This document shows positions 26,496 to 35,502 of a stretch of DNA of 39,622 nt, piece after piece. Below the pieces are notes generated by a model. It had not been told where the DNA came from, searched no databases, and worked only from the letters and a program-made list of their open reading frames with translations. The translations under genes and the position numbers were made by a program. The stretch lies in contig NZ_JQCQ01000015.1 of NCBI RefSeq assembly GCF_001437605.1, forward strand, positions 2,371 through 41,992. Reading direction: 5' to 3'. How positions within the stretch are numbered: position 1 is the stretch's first letter; the number at the start of each line of letters is the position of its first letter. This DNA comes from Pediococcus argentinicus. Its GTDB lineage: Bacteria > Bacillota > Bacilli > Lactobacillales > Lactobacillaceae.

Positions 26496-27680
26496 CTATA
26501 ATTGATCTGAAATAATGTCTATAATTCTCTGAGCAATTAGTTTTTTACTTTGTTTTTTAATAACTTCTGGCTTTAATTCAGGCCTAATCAAAGTGACTGC
26601 ATTATCATCACTATCAAATCCTGTGTCAGACTTTGAAATATCATTGGCAACAATCATATCAACGTGTTTCTTTTTTAATTTTGTTTGTCCGTTTGCTAAG
26701 AGGTTCTCACTTTCAGCAGCAAAACCAACAACAAATTTTAAGTTATCGGGATGTTCTAAGTTAGCAAGAACATCAGGATTTTCAACTAACTGAAGTTGCA
26801 TTGTTCCATCAAACTCACTTTTTTTAAGTTTGTGGTCTGCAACCGTTGCAACCCGATAGTCTGATACTGCAGCTGCCATAACTAAAGCATCTGCTTGTTT
26901 AATATTTTCATTAATAGCATTTTGCAAATCATCAACCGTCTGGATAAAGATAGTCTTGACTCCTGGAATAGCTGGTAACTTAGTTGGACCACTTATTAGT
27001 GTAACGTATGCACCTTGATTATAGGCGGCCTTGGCTATTGCAAAACCCATTTTTCCCGATGAACGATTTCCGATGAAACGAACTGAGTCAATGGGTTCTC
27101 TGGTTCCCCCGGCCGTAACCAAGATATGTTTACCAGATAGTTTCGAACCTGACTCCAGTTGTTTATTAATTTTACGAATGATCGATTCATTTTCAGGAAA
27201 ACGCCCCTTGCCACTATATCCTTCAGCCAGTAGGCCATCATCAGGTTCCATAACTTTAATTCCATCTTGAACTAGAATATTAACATTTCTTTGCGTGGCA
27301 GGATTATTCCACATATTAACATTCATTGCCGGAATCACTAACTTAGATGCGTGACTCGCTAGTACCATCGTTGAAGCAAAATCATCCGCTAATCCCATCG
27401 CCATCTTGCTCATGAAGTTTGCAGTCGCAGGAGCGATTACTATTAAGTCTGCCCAATCCGCTAGTTCAACATGTGCAACTGGTTTATTTGTGTGATTTTC
27501 AAAATCAGTTAAAACATCGTGGTTAGTCAAAGTACTAAAGGTTAAAGGCGTAACAAACTTCGTAGCCATTTCAGTCATAGCAACTCTGACATCATTTCCC
27601 AGTTTCATCTCATTTCGGATTAGCTCAATCACCTTATATTCAGCGATACCACCGGTTAATACAAAAACTATTTTTTTCAT
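26496..27680 (-). CDS. coaBC: Bifunctional phosphopantothenoylcysteine decarboxylase/phosphopantothenate-cysteine ligase
   Basis: Two consecutive steps of coenzyme A synthesis. The N-terminal CoaC flavoprotein half (1-180) starts with V-L-T-G-G-I-A-E-Y-K and has the substrate motif P-A-M-N-V-N-M-W. The C-terminal CoaB half begins about 185 with I-L-V-T-A-G-G-T-R-E-P-I-D and contains N-R-S-S-G-K-M-G and A-A-A-V-S-D-Y. At 394 residues it is full length. It is the first gene after the rpoZ terminator, but no convincing promoter is seen in the 40 bases between. Confidence 0.97.
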   Translation of the reverse strand: MKKIVFVLTGGIAEYKVIELIRNEMKLGNDVRVAMTEMATKFVTPLTFSTLTNHDVLTDFENHTNKPVAHVELADWADLIVIAPATANFMSKMAMGLADDFASTMVLASHASKLVIPAMNVNMWNNPATQRNVNILVQDGIKVMEPDDGLLAEGYSGKGRFPENESIIRKINKQLESGSKLSGKHILVTAGGTREPIDSVRFIGNRSSGKMGFAIAKAAYNQGAYVTLISGPTKLPAIPGVKTIFIQTVDDLQNAINENIKQADALVMAAAVSDYRVATVADHKLKKSEFDGTMQLQLVENPDVLANLEHPDNLKFVVGFAAESENLLANGQTKLKKKHVDMIVANDISKSDTGFDSDDNAVTLIRPELKPEVIKKQSKKLIAQRIIDIISDQL

Positions 27681-27717
27681 AATCCATCCTCTTTTAAAAT
27701 TAATTATTAAAATAGTT

Positions 27718-27758
27718 AAAAAAAGCCTGCAACAAAACGATTAGTTTCATTCCAGACT
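27718..27758 (-). terminator. Terminator between rpoZ and coaBC
   Basis: On the minus strand AGTCTG pairs with CAGGCT (5 of 6). An inner GAAAC / GTTTT stem lies inside it, and seven T residues follow. The architecture and the core GCCTGCAACAAAAC (plus strand) resemble the hairpin before rnc. Confidence 0.75.
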
Positions 27759-27773
27759 ATAAAGTATTTAAGA

Positions 27774-27983
27774 TTAAAGGTCTTTTTCAACTGGATCAAT
27801 AATAACGTCTCCAGCTACAACTTCTTCAAGAGCACGACCAACATTTTTGTCTGAATCGTAATGATCTAACAATGGTTGAGCACCTTCGTCTAACTGATGA
27901 GCTCTCTTACTAGCTAACATAATTAAAGAATATCTTGAATCAACACGTTCTAATAAATCGTCAACTGATGGGTATAAAATCAT
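27774..27983 (-). CDS. rpoZ: DNA-directed RNA polymerase subunit omega
   Basis: Small omega subunit, 69 residues, which helps fold and hold the beta' subunit. It starts [11 protein letters not shown] and contains the conserved [16 protein letters not shown] segment and A-L-E-E-V-V-A-G. It follows gmk by a single base, the usual arrangement in Firmicutes, and ends before an intrinsic terminator. Confidence 0.96.
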   Translation of the reverse strand: MILYPSVDDLLERVDSRYSLIMLASKRAHQLDEGAQPLLDHYDSDKNVGRALEEVVAGDVIIDPVEKDL

Positions 27984-27984
27984 T

Positions 27985-28599
27985 TTACATTTCTCCTAAC
28001 ATTTCTTGATATTCAGGATAAACACGTGTGACACGTAAGTGTTCTCCACGAATAATTGTCTTAATTTCTTCAACTGCAACATTAATGTCATCATTAACAA
28101 CTGCATAGTCATAATCGCGCATAGTTTTAATTTCTTCAACGGCTTTTTTCATCCGCTTGTCAATCGTAGCCATGTCTTCTGTTCCACGATTAATGATGCG
28201 TTGCTTTAATTCCATTAAATCTGGTGGTGTTAAGAACAAGAAAACTCCGTCCGGCATCTTTTCACGAACTTGTTTTGCTCCATTAACTTCAATCTCTAAA
28301 AATACATCTTTCCCAGAGTCCAAAGTTTCGTTGACATACTTTAATGGCGTTCCATAATAGTTATCAACGTACTGAGCATATTCTAACATACCACCGTTTT
28401 TAATTCTGTCTTCAAACTCTTCTTTAGATACAAAGAAATAGTCTTCACCATCAACTTCACCTTCACGAGGCTTACGTGTGGTCATTGAAATTGAGTATTC
28501 AAATTCGTTCGCACCTTGATCAAAGATTGCTTTTCTAACAGTCCCTTTACCGACACCTGAGGGGCCAGACAACACAATTAACATTCCTCTTCGCTTCAT
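27985..28599 (-). CDS. gmk: Guanylate kinase
   Basis: Phosphorylates GMP to GDP with ATP. It has 204 residues with the P-loop G-P-S-G-V-G-K-G-T at 12-20, the GMP-binding [11 protein letters not shown] and D-Y-F-F. The ATG at 28599 is chosen over the TTG three bases earlier because its distance from GGAG (7 bases) is better. It diverges from the YolD-like gene; its own promoter in the shared 140-base region is not clear. Confidence 0.97.
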   Translation of the reverse strand: MKRRGMLIVLSGPSGVGKGTVRKAIFDQGANEFEYSISMTTRKPREGEVDGEDYFFVSKEEFEDRIKNGGMLEYAQYVDNYYGTPLKYVNETLDSGKDVFLEIEVNGAKQVREKMPDGVFLFLTPPDLMELKQRIINRGTEDMATIDKRMKKAVEEIKTMRDYDYAVVNDDINVAVEEIKTIIRGEHLRVTRVYPEYQEMLGEM

Positions 28600-28677
28600 C
28601 AAATTACTCCTAAAGTCTTATGTATTCTACTATTTTGCACTTTTTTAAGCTTTTTTTCAAGATTTTATATAAAACTA

Positions 28678-28706
28678 TTGCAAACTAGAACGCTTGTTCG
28701 TATAAT
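28678..28706 (+). promoter_or_regulatory. Vegetative promoter of the YolD-like gene
   Basis: TTGCAA (28678-28683) and a perfect TATAAT (28701-28706) are 17 bases apart. A LexA-like box occupies the spacer and another lies at the start of the transcript. Confidence 0.85.
28687..28700 (+). promoter_or_regulatory. LexA-like (SOS) box 1
   Basis: The core GAAC-GCTT-GTTC (28688-28699) is a perfect palindromic half-site pair of the Gram-positive LexA consensus GAACnnnnGTTC. It lies between the -35 and -10, where bound LexA would block RNA polymerase. Confidence 0.75.
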
Positions 28707-28713
28707 GTAAATA

Positions 28714-28727
28714 CAAACAAACGTTCG
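28714..28727 (+). promoter_or_regulatory. LexA-like (SOS) box 2
   Basis: CAAAC-AAAC-GTTCG differs from CGAAC-N4-GTTCG by one base. It is centred 27 bases from box 1 and covers the region just after the predicted transcription start. Confidence 0.65.
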
Positions 28728-28739
28728 GGGAGTGTTATC

Positions 28740-29075
28740 ATGCAAAATCAAACAATCGCACCATTTAGAAGAATTACTCAATCACTAAATAAAATCCATG
28801 AAAAATATGAACATCTATTCGATGTTCCAGAAGATCGTAATCAAACCATTGCTGACTTTCAAATGCCATTAACTCAAATAGAAGATAGTATTGATTTCGG
28901 GATTGTTCATCATACACCTGTAAGTATTCAACTAAATGTTAAACAGTCAGTCTATGAAGTAAGTGGCTACCTCCATTTAACACTCAATGGTGGCGTTCGT
29001 TTAGTTAACCCAGATTCAGGCTTAACTCACGTTATTAATACATCAAATATTCGTAGTATTACCAACCTGGTTTAG
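28740..29075 (+). CDS. Small YolD-like domain protein under SOS-type control
   Basis: Protein of 111 residues with a GGGGAG ribosome binding site. The C-terminal half (about 50-111: I-E-D-S-I-D-F-G-I-V-H-H-T-P-V-S-I, then Y-E-V-S-G-Y-L-H-L, ending N-I-R-S-I-T) follows the pattern of YolD-like proteins: a helix, then strands with a V-x-G-x-L/I turn, ending in a D/N-I-x-x-I strand. YolD-like proteins often precede SOS-induced Y-family polymerases (UvrX type); no such polymerase is here. The gene is monocistronic, divergent from gmk and convergent with recN. The promoter carries two LexA-like boxes, so DNA-damage induction is likely. The family call is from pattern recognition and moderately sure; the function is unknown. 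Confidence 0.7.
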   Translation: MQNQTIAPFRRITQSLNKIHEKYEHLFDVPEDRNQTIADFQMPLTQIEDSIDFGIVHHTPVSIQLNVKQSVYEVSGYLHLTLNGGVRLVNPDSGLTHVINTSNIRSITNLV

Positions 29076-29080
29076 ACAAC

Positions 29081-29119
29081 AAAAGTGGTCCACATGATAG
29101 TATGTGCACCACTTTTTTT
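29081..29119. terminator. Bidirectional terminator between the YolD-like gene and recN
   Basis: A stem of AAAAGTGGT / ACCACTTTT with a C-C mismatch continues as CACAT / ATGTG and closes a six-base loop. A T-run follows in the plus direction, and A-rich sequence gives some T in the minus direction. Confidence 0.9.
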
Positions 29120-29130
29120 CGTATATATTT

Positions 29131-30807
29131 TTATTTTGAATGAGCCATCTTTAAAAGCTCATCAGCATGTTCAATACTTAAAGTTGTCACATCTGTTCCT
29201 GCTAACATTCGAGCAATTTCTTGTACCCGCCCTTTGTAATCCAAGCGTTGAACCTTAGTTTCAGTTCGATCATGTACAATATCTTTGGAAACAAACAATT
29301 GATTGTCAGCTTCAGCAGCCACCTGTGGTAAATGTGAAATACATAATACTTGCGAGAACTCAGCAATATCATGTATTTTATCAGCAATAGCTTGAGCAAC
29401 ACGTCCACTAACTCCGGTGTCAACTTCATCAAAGATAATACTTGTCACTCCATCACTTTGAGCAAAAATGGTTTTGAGTGCCAACATGATACGAGATAGT
29501 TCCCCTCCAGATGCAATCTTAACCAATGGTCGCAGGTCTTCTCCTGGATTGGGTTGAATATAAAACTCAACTTGATCAATTCCAGAAATATTAGGCTCAT
29601 CTAGCTTGGTAAACACAGTCTTAAAAGTCGTTTTTTCCATGTATAACTGGTTTAATTCAACTTTAATTCTGTCTTCTAGTCTCTTTGCCATATCATGACG
29701 ATATTCACTTAACTTCTCTCCTTTATCTAAAACAGTTTGATATAACTTTTGAACTTGGTTACTTAAATCATCCAAATTAGTGCTATCACCAGTCATAGAA
29801 TCTAATTCTTTTTTGATTTCATCGTGATAAGTAAGGATGTCATTAATACTATCACCATACTTACGTTTCAATTGACGAATAGTTTCCAGTCGCTGCTCAA
29901 CAGTATCCAGTTCCCCTTCGTTCCACTCTAAATCATCCAAAGCATCCCTAATTTGGTTAGTAACATCTTGAACTGTATAGTATGCAGACTTAACATCCCC
30001 AGCCATAGTCTCATAGTCATCTTCGAATTTAGCAATACCATCTAATTCATTCATTGCTGAACCAATCAAATCTGAAGCAGAACTACCATCCTCATTTTCC
30101 AGGGCTTGATAACTATTGGTCAGCGCATCTGAAATAGCTTGGAAATTAATAAGATGTTCTCTCTTTTGTTCCAAGTCTTTATCTTCATCTGGAACTAATT
30201 GAGCTTCTTCAATTTCTTTATCCTGAAATTGGAGCATGTCTAAACGCTGGTTCCATTCTTGCTCATTAGCGGTATATTTCTGTAACTGAGTATTTAACTT
30301 CTGGTACTTTTTAAAAGCTTGCTCATAGTCATCCTTATACTGCTGAACTGAACTATCAAATTGATCTAACATGCCTAGGTGCTTTTCTGGATCCATCAAT
30401 TCTTGATGCTCATTTTGGCCATGGATATCAATCAATGTTTCACCAACTTGTTTTAAAGCAGCTAAATTGACGATCATTCCATTAATACGACAAATATTAC
30501 GTCCATTCGCTTGAATTTCACGCGTAATTATAATTTCAGAATCATCAGAATCAATTCCTAAACTTTCCAGGGCTTGATTAGTCTTATCATTATTTTCGGC
30601 TCGATAGACACCTTGTAAAACAGCTTTCTTCTCACCAGTCCGAATAAAGTCGACTGATCCACGCCCACCTGCTAAAAGTCCAACTGCATCAATGATAATT
30701 GACTTACCGGCACCAGTTTCACCTGTTAGAACCGTCATACCAGCGTTGAAAGTAACATCAAGTTTATCAATTATGGCAAAATTTGTAATTGAAATTTCTT
30801 CTAACAT
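29131..30807 (-). CDS. recN: DNA repair protein RecN
   Basis: SMC-like ATPase that gathers at double-strand breaks and helps RecA-dependent repair. It has 558 residues: Walker A G-E-T-G-A-G-K-S at 29-36, a coiled-coil middle (about 150-360), the signature L-S-R-I-M-L-A-L and Walker B S-I-I-F-D-E-V-D-T-G-V-S-G. It is the last gene of the folD-to-recN run and lies 11 bases after argR, as in most Firmicutes. No LexA-like box was seen directly before it. The adjacent convergent gene does carry such boxes. Confidence 0.98.
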   Translation of the reverse strand: MLEEISITNFAIIDKLDVTFNAGMTVLTGETGAGKSIIIDAVGLLAGGRGSVDFIRTGEKKAVLQGVYRAENNDKTNQALESLGIDSDDSEIIITREIQANGRNICRINGMIVNLAALKQVGETLIDIHGQNEHQELMDPEKHLGMLDQFDSSVQQYKDDYEQAFKKYQKLNTQLQKYTANEQEWNQRLDMLQFQDKEIEEAQLVPDEDKDLEQKREHLINFQAISDALTNSYQALENEDGSSASDLIGSAMNELDGIAKFEDDYETMAGDVKSAYYTVQDVTNQIRDALDDLEWNEGELDTVEQRLETIRQLKRKYGDSINDILTYHDEIKKELDSMTGDSTNLDDLSNQVQKLYQTVLDKGEKLSEYRHDMAKRLEDRIKVELNQLYMEKTTFKTVFTKLDEPNISGIDQVEFYIQPNPGEDLRPLVKIASGGELSRIMLALKTIFAQSDGVTSIIFDEVDTGVSGRVAQAIADKIHDIAEFSQVLCISHLPQVAAEADNQLFVSKDIVHDRTETKVQRLDYKGRVQEIARMLAGTDVTTLSIEHADELLKMAHSK

Positions 30808-30818
30808 AATTCTTTCCC

Positions 30819-31277
30819 CTAACTATAAGCGACAGCCTTTGTAATTCGTTTTTGTAAATCCTTAGCATGTTTAACGTCGGAACAGATAACTAGCACACCG
30901 CTGTCATCACTCAAAACGCTAAAGATAAAACTGTAGTGAACTTGTTTTAGTAATCCAGCAATACTGGGACCATTTCCGGGACGTAAATCTATAAACACCA
31001 TTTGATCCTGAATCCTAATTGAAACCAAACTCATTTTTAGTAATTTGAAAAATCTCTTTTCCAACTTCGGTGCATCATCAAACGGAAGTGCATAAACGGA
31101 ATGAGCTTTGTTTTGTTTAACTTTGATCAGTTGTAAATCCCGAATATCTCGAGAAATAGTGGCTTGAGTCACCGTAACTCCTTGAGCAGTCAGTATTTCA
31201 ACTAGGTCTTCTTGGCGCTCTATATGTTGATTTTTAATTATATCTCTTATCAGGTTTAACCTAGTTGATTTTTGCAT
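30819..31277 (-). CDS. argR: ArgR-family transcriptional regulator
   Basis: Regulator of 152 residues with an N-terminal winged helix (V-T-V-T-Q-A-T-I-S-R-D-I-R-D-L at about 34-48) and a C-terminal oligomerisation/effector domain. Classical ArgR/AhrC proteins have G-T-(I/V)-(A/C)-G-D-D-T in that domain; here the equivalent stretch is F-S-V-L-S-D-D-S, which keeps the two aspartates but changes the glycines. Arginine response may therefore be altered. The position between tlyA and recN is the standard ahrC site. Lactobacilli often carry more than one ArgR. Confidence 0.93.
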   Translation of the reverse strand: MQKSTRLNLIRDIIKNQHIERQEDLVEILTAQGVTVTQATISRDIRDLQLIKVKQNKAHSVYALPFDDAPKLEKRFFKLLKMSLVSIRIQDQMVFIDLRPGNGPSIAGLLKQVHYSFIFSVLSDDSGVLVICSDVKHAKDLQKRITKAVAYS

Positions 31278-31280
31278 AAC

Positions 31281-32105
31281 TTACTCCTTACTATTTAAAC
31301 TTTCGTACGCTTCATCCAAAGTTCTTTCGATACCAACTTCTGGTAAGACTTCAGCATTATCAACCCCAACATTAATCAAATGAGCTAAGAATTCGATATT
31401 GCCTTCGCCACCCTTAATTGGTGAAAAACTGAGTCCTGCCACCGTAAATCCTTCGTTAACTGCCATTTGAAGTGTATTTTCTAAAACTTCTTTATGCGTT
31501 GAACGTTCTTTGATAATGCCGTGTTTCCCGACCTTTTCACGCCCAGCTTCAAACTGAGGTTTGATCAAAGCTGCAACGGAGCCGTTCTGTTTTAAAATAT
31601 CACGCAAGGTTGGCAAAATCAGCTTTAATGAAATAAAAGATACATCAATGGACGTAAACTCAGGCTGACCGTCAGTAAAGTCCTCTGGCTTACAGTATCT
31701 AAAGTTAGTATTTTCCATTACAACAACTCTAGGATCACTACGAAGTTTCCAAACAAGTTGATTGGTACCTACATCTAACGCATAACTGAGCTTAGCACCG
31801 TTTTGAAGCATTACATCGGTAAAACCACCGGTTGATGATCCAATATCAAGCACCGTTAAACCATCGACACTTAGATTAAACGCTTTCAATGCCTTCTCCA
31901 GTTTCAGTCCACCACGACTAACATACGGCATGGGTTTACCTTTTAAATGAAGTTCGATTGTGGGATCAATTTTAACGCCCGGTTTATCAAGTCTTTCTTC
32001 ATTTTCACCTAAGACCTCGCCTGCCATGACTGCACGTTTAGCCTTTTCACGTGTGTCAAATATTCCTTGTTGAACTAATAACACATCTACTCGTTCTTTT
32101 TTCAT
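31281..32105 (-). CDS. tlyA: TlyA family rRNA (cytidine-2'-O)-methyltransferase
   Basis: Protein of 274 residues (YqxC/TlyA). An N-terminal S4 RNA-binding domain (about 4-62: V-D-V-L-L-V-Q-Q-G-I-F, A-K-R-A-V-M-A-G) precedes a FtsJ-like Rossmann domain with L-D-I-G-S-S-T-G-G-F-T-D and the E-F-T-S-I-D-V-S-F-I-S-L segment. In mycobacteria TlyA methylates 16S and 23S rRNA; the substrate in lactobacilli is inferred. It overlaps ispA by one base and precedes argR by three. Confidence 0.94.
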   Translation of the reverse strand: MKKERVDVLLVQQGIFDTREKAKRAVMAGEVLGENEERLDKPGVKIDPTIELHLKGKPMPYVSRGGLKLEKALKAFNLSVDGLTVLDIGSSTGGFTDVMLQNGAKLSYALDVGTNQLVWKLRSDPRVVVMENTNFRYCKPEDFTDGQPEFTSIDVSFISLKLILPTLRDILKQNGSVAALIKPQFEAGREKVGKHGIIKERSTHKEVLENTLQMAVNEGFTVAGLSFSPIKGGEGNIEFLAHLINVGVDNAEVLPEVGIERTLDEAYESLNSKE

Positions 32106-33007
32106 TATTTTTCACCATCTAGTTGCAAATACTGAATGAATCCACGTAAAAGACCTAGGTCCAATGTTGAATCTATTTCAGACATGCGTTGCAAATTTTC
32201 ATTCATATGTTTAATTACGTTATCTAAGTCTAATTTAGCTTGTTGTAAGCCTTCCAAATTTGGATAAGTATTTTTATTTTGGGCTAAATCCTTGTGAGCC
32301 GTCTTACCAAGCTGAGCCGTTGTTTCAGTAACATCAGCAATATCATCAAAAATCTGATATGCTAACCCAAAATTAGTTGTAAACCCTACTAACTCATCAG
32401 CCAGTTGCTTAGAAACATTAGTTAAAACATTCGCTGCCTGAGCTGTGAATTTAAGTAAGCGACCTGTTTTATTTTCGTGTAACTGCTGAAGTTTATCCAT
32501 TGAATACTGCTTAGTTACACCTTCAATATCCCAAACTTGACCGATAACCATACCGCTGGGTCCAGCCGCTGCAGACAGTTCCGTAACCAACTTAACTGTT
32601 TTATCCGAGTCTCCATCAAGGCTAGATAACCACTGAAAAGCAACCGTCAATAATGCATCACCAGTTAAAATAGCATGTGCTTCGCCATACTTCTTATGAC
32701 TCGTGGGATTACCCCGTCGCAGGTCATCGTTGTCCATAGCTGGTAAATCATCATGAATAAGAGAATATGTATGGATAGCTTCCAGTGCCGCAGCAACTGT
32801 AAAGTCATCCTTAGTTAAAATATTTTGTACGGTTTCAATAATTGCAAGTAGCAGCAAGGGACGAAGACGTTTTCCACCAGCATGAATAGAATAAGCCATC
32901 ATCGACTTTAACTCATTATCAAAAACTGTTTGGTCTAATAAGTCATCAATCCTTTGATTGATTTTTGGAATATTTTGATTTTGAAAACTGGAAAGTGATT
33001 TAGTCAT
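32105..33007 (-). CDS. ispA: Farnesyl diphosphate synthase (polyprenyl synthetase family)
   Basis: Chain-elongating prenyltransferase of 300 residues that makes short allylic diphosphates for undecaprenyl phosphate and quinones. The first aspartate-rich motif is D-D-L-P-A-M-D at 86-92 followed by N-D-D-L-R-R-G-N-P; the second is D-D-I-A-D. Tyr81, five residues before the first motif, matches the C15-producing type, so farnesyl diphosphate is the likely product. It overlaps xseB by eight bases. Confidence 0.95.
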   Translation of the reverse strand: MTKSLSSFQNQNIPKINQRIDDLLDQTVFDNELKSMMAYSIHAGGKRLRPLLLLAIIETVQNILTKDDFTVAAALEAIHTYSLIHDDLPAMDNDDLRRGNPTSHKKYGEAHAILTGDALLTVAFQWLSSLDGDSDKTVKLVTELSAAAGPSGMVIGQVWDIEGVTKQYSMDKLQQLHENKTGRLLKFTAQAANVLTNVSKQLADELVGFTTNFGLAYQIFDDIADVTETTAQLGKTAHKDLAQNKNTYPNLEGLQQAKLDLDNVIKHMNENLQRMSEIDSTLDLGLLRGFIQYLQLDGEK

Positions 33008-33242
33008 TTTGGTCTGTACTCTGATCTTTTAAATCAAAATCGGATTCCTTACCGTCTTCATCCATAACCTTAGTAAGTGTTTTTTCAGCATTCTTCAAAG
33101 TATCTTGTAATTCGCCACTAAGCTGGACGCCCTTTTGAAATTCAGTCAATGCTTCTTCCAAAGGAACGTCTCCCTTTTCTAGATTATTTACAATTTGTTC
33201 TAACTCTTTTAAATTATCTTCAAAAGTTTTCTTATTTGCCAT
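33000..33242 (-). CDS. xseB: Exodeoxyribonuclease VII small subunit
   Basis: Small helical subunit, 80 residues, that binds and activates XseA. The signature [18 protein letters not shown] and [12 protein letters not shown] are both present. The C-terminus is acidic and longer than the minimum. It overlaps xseA by 11 bases and ispA by 8, which implies coupled translation. Confidence 0.97.
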   Translation of the reverse strand: MANKKTFEDNLKELEQIVNNLEKGDVPLEEALTEFQKGVQLSGELQDTLKNAEKTLTKVMDEDGKESDFDLKDQSTDQND

Positions 33243-34581
33243 CTTTCTTATCCTTTTCTATGTTTTGAACAACCGCTTCGGCTGTACCATCTTTGAAATG
33301 CATTGAAACAACTTCTTGTTCCGATAAATCTGCCGTTGATTTAATAACGTGGTCATCCTTAGTTACATAGGTGAATCCACGGCCCATTACCTTTAATGGA
33401 CTTAAATGATCCAAACCAGTAATTAAGTCACGAACCATTGATTCATCATTCATCAAGTTCTGTTGCATATTTCTAACCAACGATTCTTTAGAATGGCTCA
33501 CCGCCTGTTTTAATAACTCAATTCTATTCTTAGGCGTATTGGTTTTTAACTGATTATTGGTCGAAATTAATCTCTGTTCAAAATTATTTAAAATGCCTCG
33601 TTGTGCACCAGTTAATCGTAGTTTTAATTGATCAATATTTTGAATATATCCTTCATACAATCGGCTTGGATCAGTAAAGACATATGATTGAGTTAGATGC
33701 TGAACTAATTGGCGATTGCGATCAATTCGATTCTTAACAGCAACATTTAATCTTAATTGTTGTTTTTGAATTGATAATAACTCATCTGATAATACTGGTG
33801 TAGCTAGTTCAGCAGCCGCAGTTGGCGTAGCTGCACGGACATCAGCAACTAAATCAGCAATCGTCGTATCAGTCTCATGTCCAACCGAAGATATCACTGG
33901 AATTGTACTATTAAAAATTGCACGTGCAACAGTCTCCTCATTAAATGGCCATAGATCTTCAATCGATCCACCACCACGACCGATAATTAAAGTGTCAAAA
34001 GTTTCATCCTGATTAACTCTTTCAATTTGTCGAACGATATCACCGGCAGCCTCATTTCCTTGTACAACCGCTGGATATAAAACAATCTGAGCAATGGGAT
34101 ATCTTCGTTGAACCGTTGTGATAATATCTCGAATAACCGCCCCAGACGGACTAGTAACCACCGCAATACGTTTAGGAAACTTTACTAAAGCCTGTTTAGG
34201 TGCAGTGAAAAGCCCCTCAGCACTTAATTTCTGTTTCAATTGTTCATAAGCCTGATATAAGGCTCCCACTCCGTCTGGTTGCATAGAATCGATATAAATC
34301 TGGTACCCACCATTACCTGGATAAACAGAAATTCGACCAGTAACCAGTACTTTCATACCTTCCTCAGGACGAAATTTAACTTTACTAAAAGCCGACTTAA
34401 ACATGATTGCATTAATTTTTGCGTGGTCATCTTTTAAACTGAAATACTGGTGACTATTTGGACGCGGACGAAAATTAGAAATTTCTCCCACTAAATAAAT
34501 TCTTTGCAAATATGGATCTACATCAAATTTTCTCTTAATGTAGGAAGTTAAAGCCGTAACCGTTAAATATTCAGTTGCCAT
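33232..34581 (-). CDS. xseA: Exodeoxyribonuclease VII large subunit
   Basis: Catalytic subunit of a single-strand DNA exonuclease, 449 residues. An N-terminal OB fold (about 5-100, V-G-E-I-S-N-F-R) precedes the catalytic domain with [12 protein letters not shown] and [14 protein letters not shown], then helices and a coiled coil. The ATG at 34581 overlaps the folD stop (TAATG) and has GGAG nine bases upstream; an in-frame start five codons earlier overlaps folD more and is less likely. Confidence 0.97.
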   Translation of the reverse strand: MATEYLTVTALTSYIKRKFDVDPYLQRIYLVGEISNFRPRPNSHQYFSLKDDHAKINAIMFKSAFSKVKFRPEEGMKVLVTGRISVYPGNGGYQIYIDSMQPDGVGALYQAYEQLKQKLSAEGLFTAPKQALVKFPKRIAVVTSPSGAVIRDIITTVQRRYPIAQIVLYPAVVQGNEAAGDIVRQIERVNQDETFDTLIIGRGGGSIEDLWPFNEETVARAIFNSTIPVISSVGHETDTTIADLVADVRAATPTAAAELATPVLSDELLSIQKQQLRLNVAVKNRIDRNRQLVQHLTQSYVFTDPSRLYEGYIQNIDQLKLRLTGAQRGILNNFEQRLISTNNQLKTNTPKNRIELLKQAVSHSKESLVRNMQQNLMNDESMVRDLITGLDHLSPLKVMGRGFTYVTKDDHVIKSTADLSEQEVVSMHFKDGTAEAVVQNIEKDKKDGK

Positions 34582-35435
34582 TATTCCTTGCTCCATTTAG
34601 CTAATTCAACTGTTTGTTGCATCAACATAGAAATTGTCATTGGACCGACACCCTTTGGTACCGGTGTGATAAAACTAGCAACCTTATCAGCAGAACTGAA
34701 CTCGACATCACCAGTTAATTTTCCATTTTCATCGCGATCCATGCCGACGTCAATTACAACTGCATCATCTTTAATATCTTGTACTTTGATAAAATGGGTT
34801 TTACCAACAGCAACAACTAAAATATCAGCTGTTTTGGTCAATTGTTTAAGATTAGCAGTGTGGCTGTGTGCAACAGTTACCGTAGCGTTAGCATTCAACA
34901 ACAGATAACTCATTGGCTTACCAACGATATTACTACGGCCAACAACCACAACATTTTTGCCATCAACGTTGACTTGGTATTTTTCCAACATCTTCATGAT
35001 TCCCTTAGGAGTACATGCAACTGGAGTATGATCCATTTGGCCAGCGCTCAAACGACCAACATTAACTGGATTAAATCCATCTGCATCCTTTTTAGGGCTA
35101 ATGGTTTCAATCACTTTAAATTCATTAATTTGATCTGGCAATGGCATTTGAACCAGAATAGCGTGAACACTATCGTCAGTATTCAACTTTTCAATTTGAT
35201 CAAGTAAATCCTGTTCACTAGTATCTGCATCTAGTTTAATGACAGTCGACTTGATTCCTAGTTTTTCCGCTCTTCTACTCTTATTTCTAACATAGATTTG
35301 ACTAGCTTCGTTGTCTCCCACTAGAATCACAACTAAATGTGGTTCAAGACCCCGTTTTAATAAACTATCAACTTGTTTTTTAGTATCTTGATCAACTTCT
35401 GCTGCTAACGCTTTTCCATCAATAATAACTGCCAT
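34581..35435 (-). CDS. folD: Bifunctional methylenetetrahydrofolate dehydrogenase/methenyltetrahydrofolate cyclohydrolase
   Basis: NADP-dependent enzyme producing 10-formyl-tetrahydrofolate, needed for purines and for Fmt. It has 284 residues with the catalytic Y-V-R-N-K (Tyr and Lys of the YxxxK motif), P-L-P-D-Q-I, and the nucleotide-binding V-V-G-R-S-N-I-V-G-K-P. It is the first gene of the folD-xseA-xseB-ispA-tlyA-argR-recN unit, with an extended -10 promoter and a GGAGGAG ribosome binding site. Confidence 0.98.
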   Translation of the reverse strand: MAVIIDGKALAAEVDQDTKKQVDSLLKRGLEPHLVVILVGDNEASQIYVRNKSRRAEKLGIKSTVIKLDADTSEQDLLDQIEKLNTDDSVHAILVQMPLPDQINEFKVIETISPKKDADGFNPVNVGRLSAGQMDHTPVACTPKGIMKMLEKYQVNVDGKNVVVVGRSNIVGKPMSYLLLNANATVTVAHSHTANLKQLTKTADILVVAVGKTHFIKVQDIKDDAVVIDVGMDRDENGKLTGDVEFSSADKVASFITPVPKGVGPMTISMLMQQTVELAKWSKE

Positions 35436-35470
35436 TCTAACTCCTCCGACCCGATGTATTTAATGTTTCT

Positions 35471-35479
35471 ATTTTATCA
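35471..35479 (-). promoter_or_regulatory. Extended -10 promoter element for the folD operon
   Basis: The minus strand reads TGATAAAAT about 35 bases before the folD ATG and after the upstream terminator. No clear -35 is present, as with yloU and rpmB. Confidence 0.5.
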
Positions 35480-35502
35480 TTTATTGATTCAAAGCCCCAA
35501 TC

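Noticed and set aside
27681-27723. Promoter for coaBC just after the rpoZ terminator
   Set aside because: Candidate hexamers in this AT-rich stretch match the consensus poorly and at wrong spacings, so none is reported.
34842-35207. A 121-codon open frame on the plus strand antisense to folD
   Set aside because: It lies wholly inside the conserved folD gene, has no good ribosome binding site, and its composition is that expected from reading an AT-rich gene backwards.
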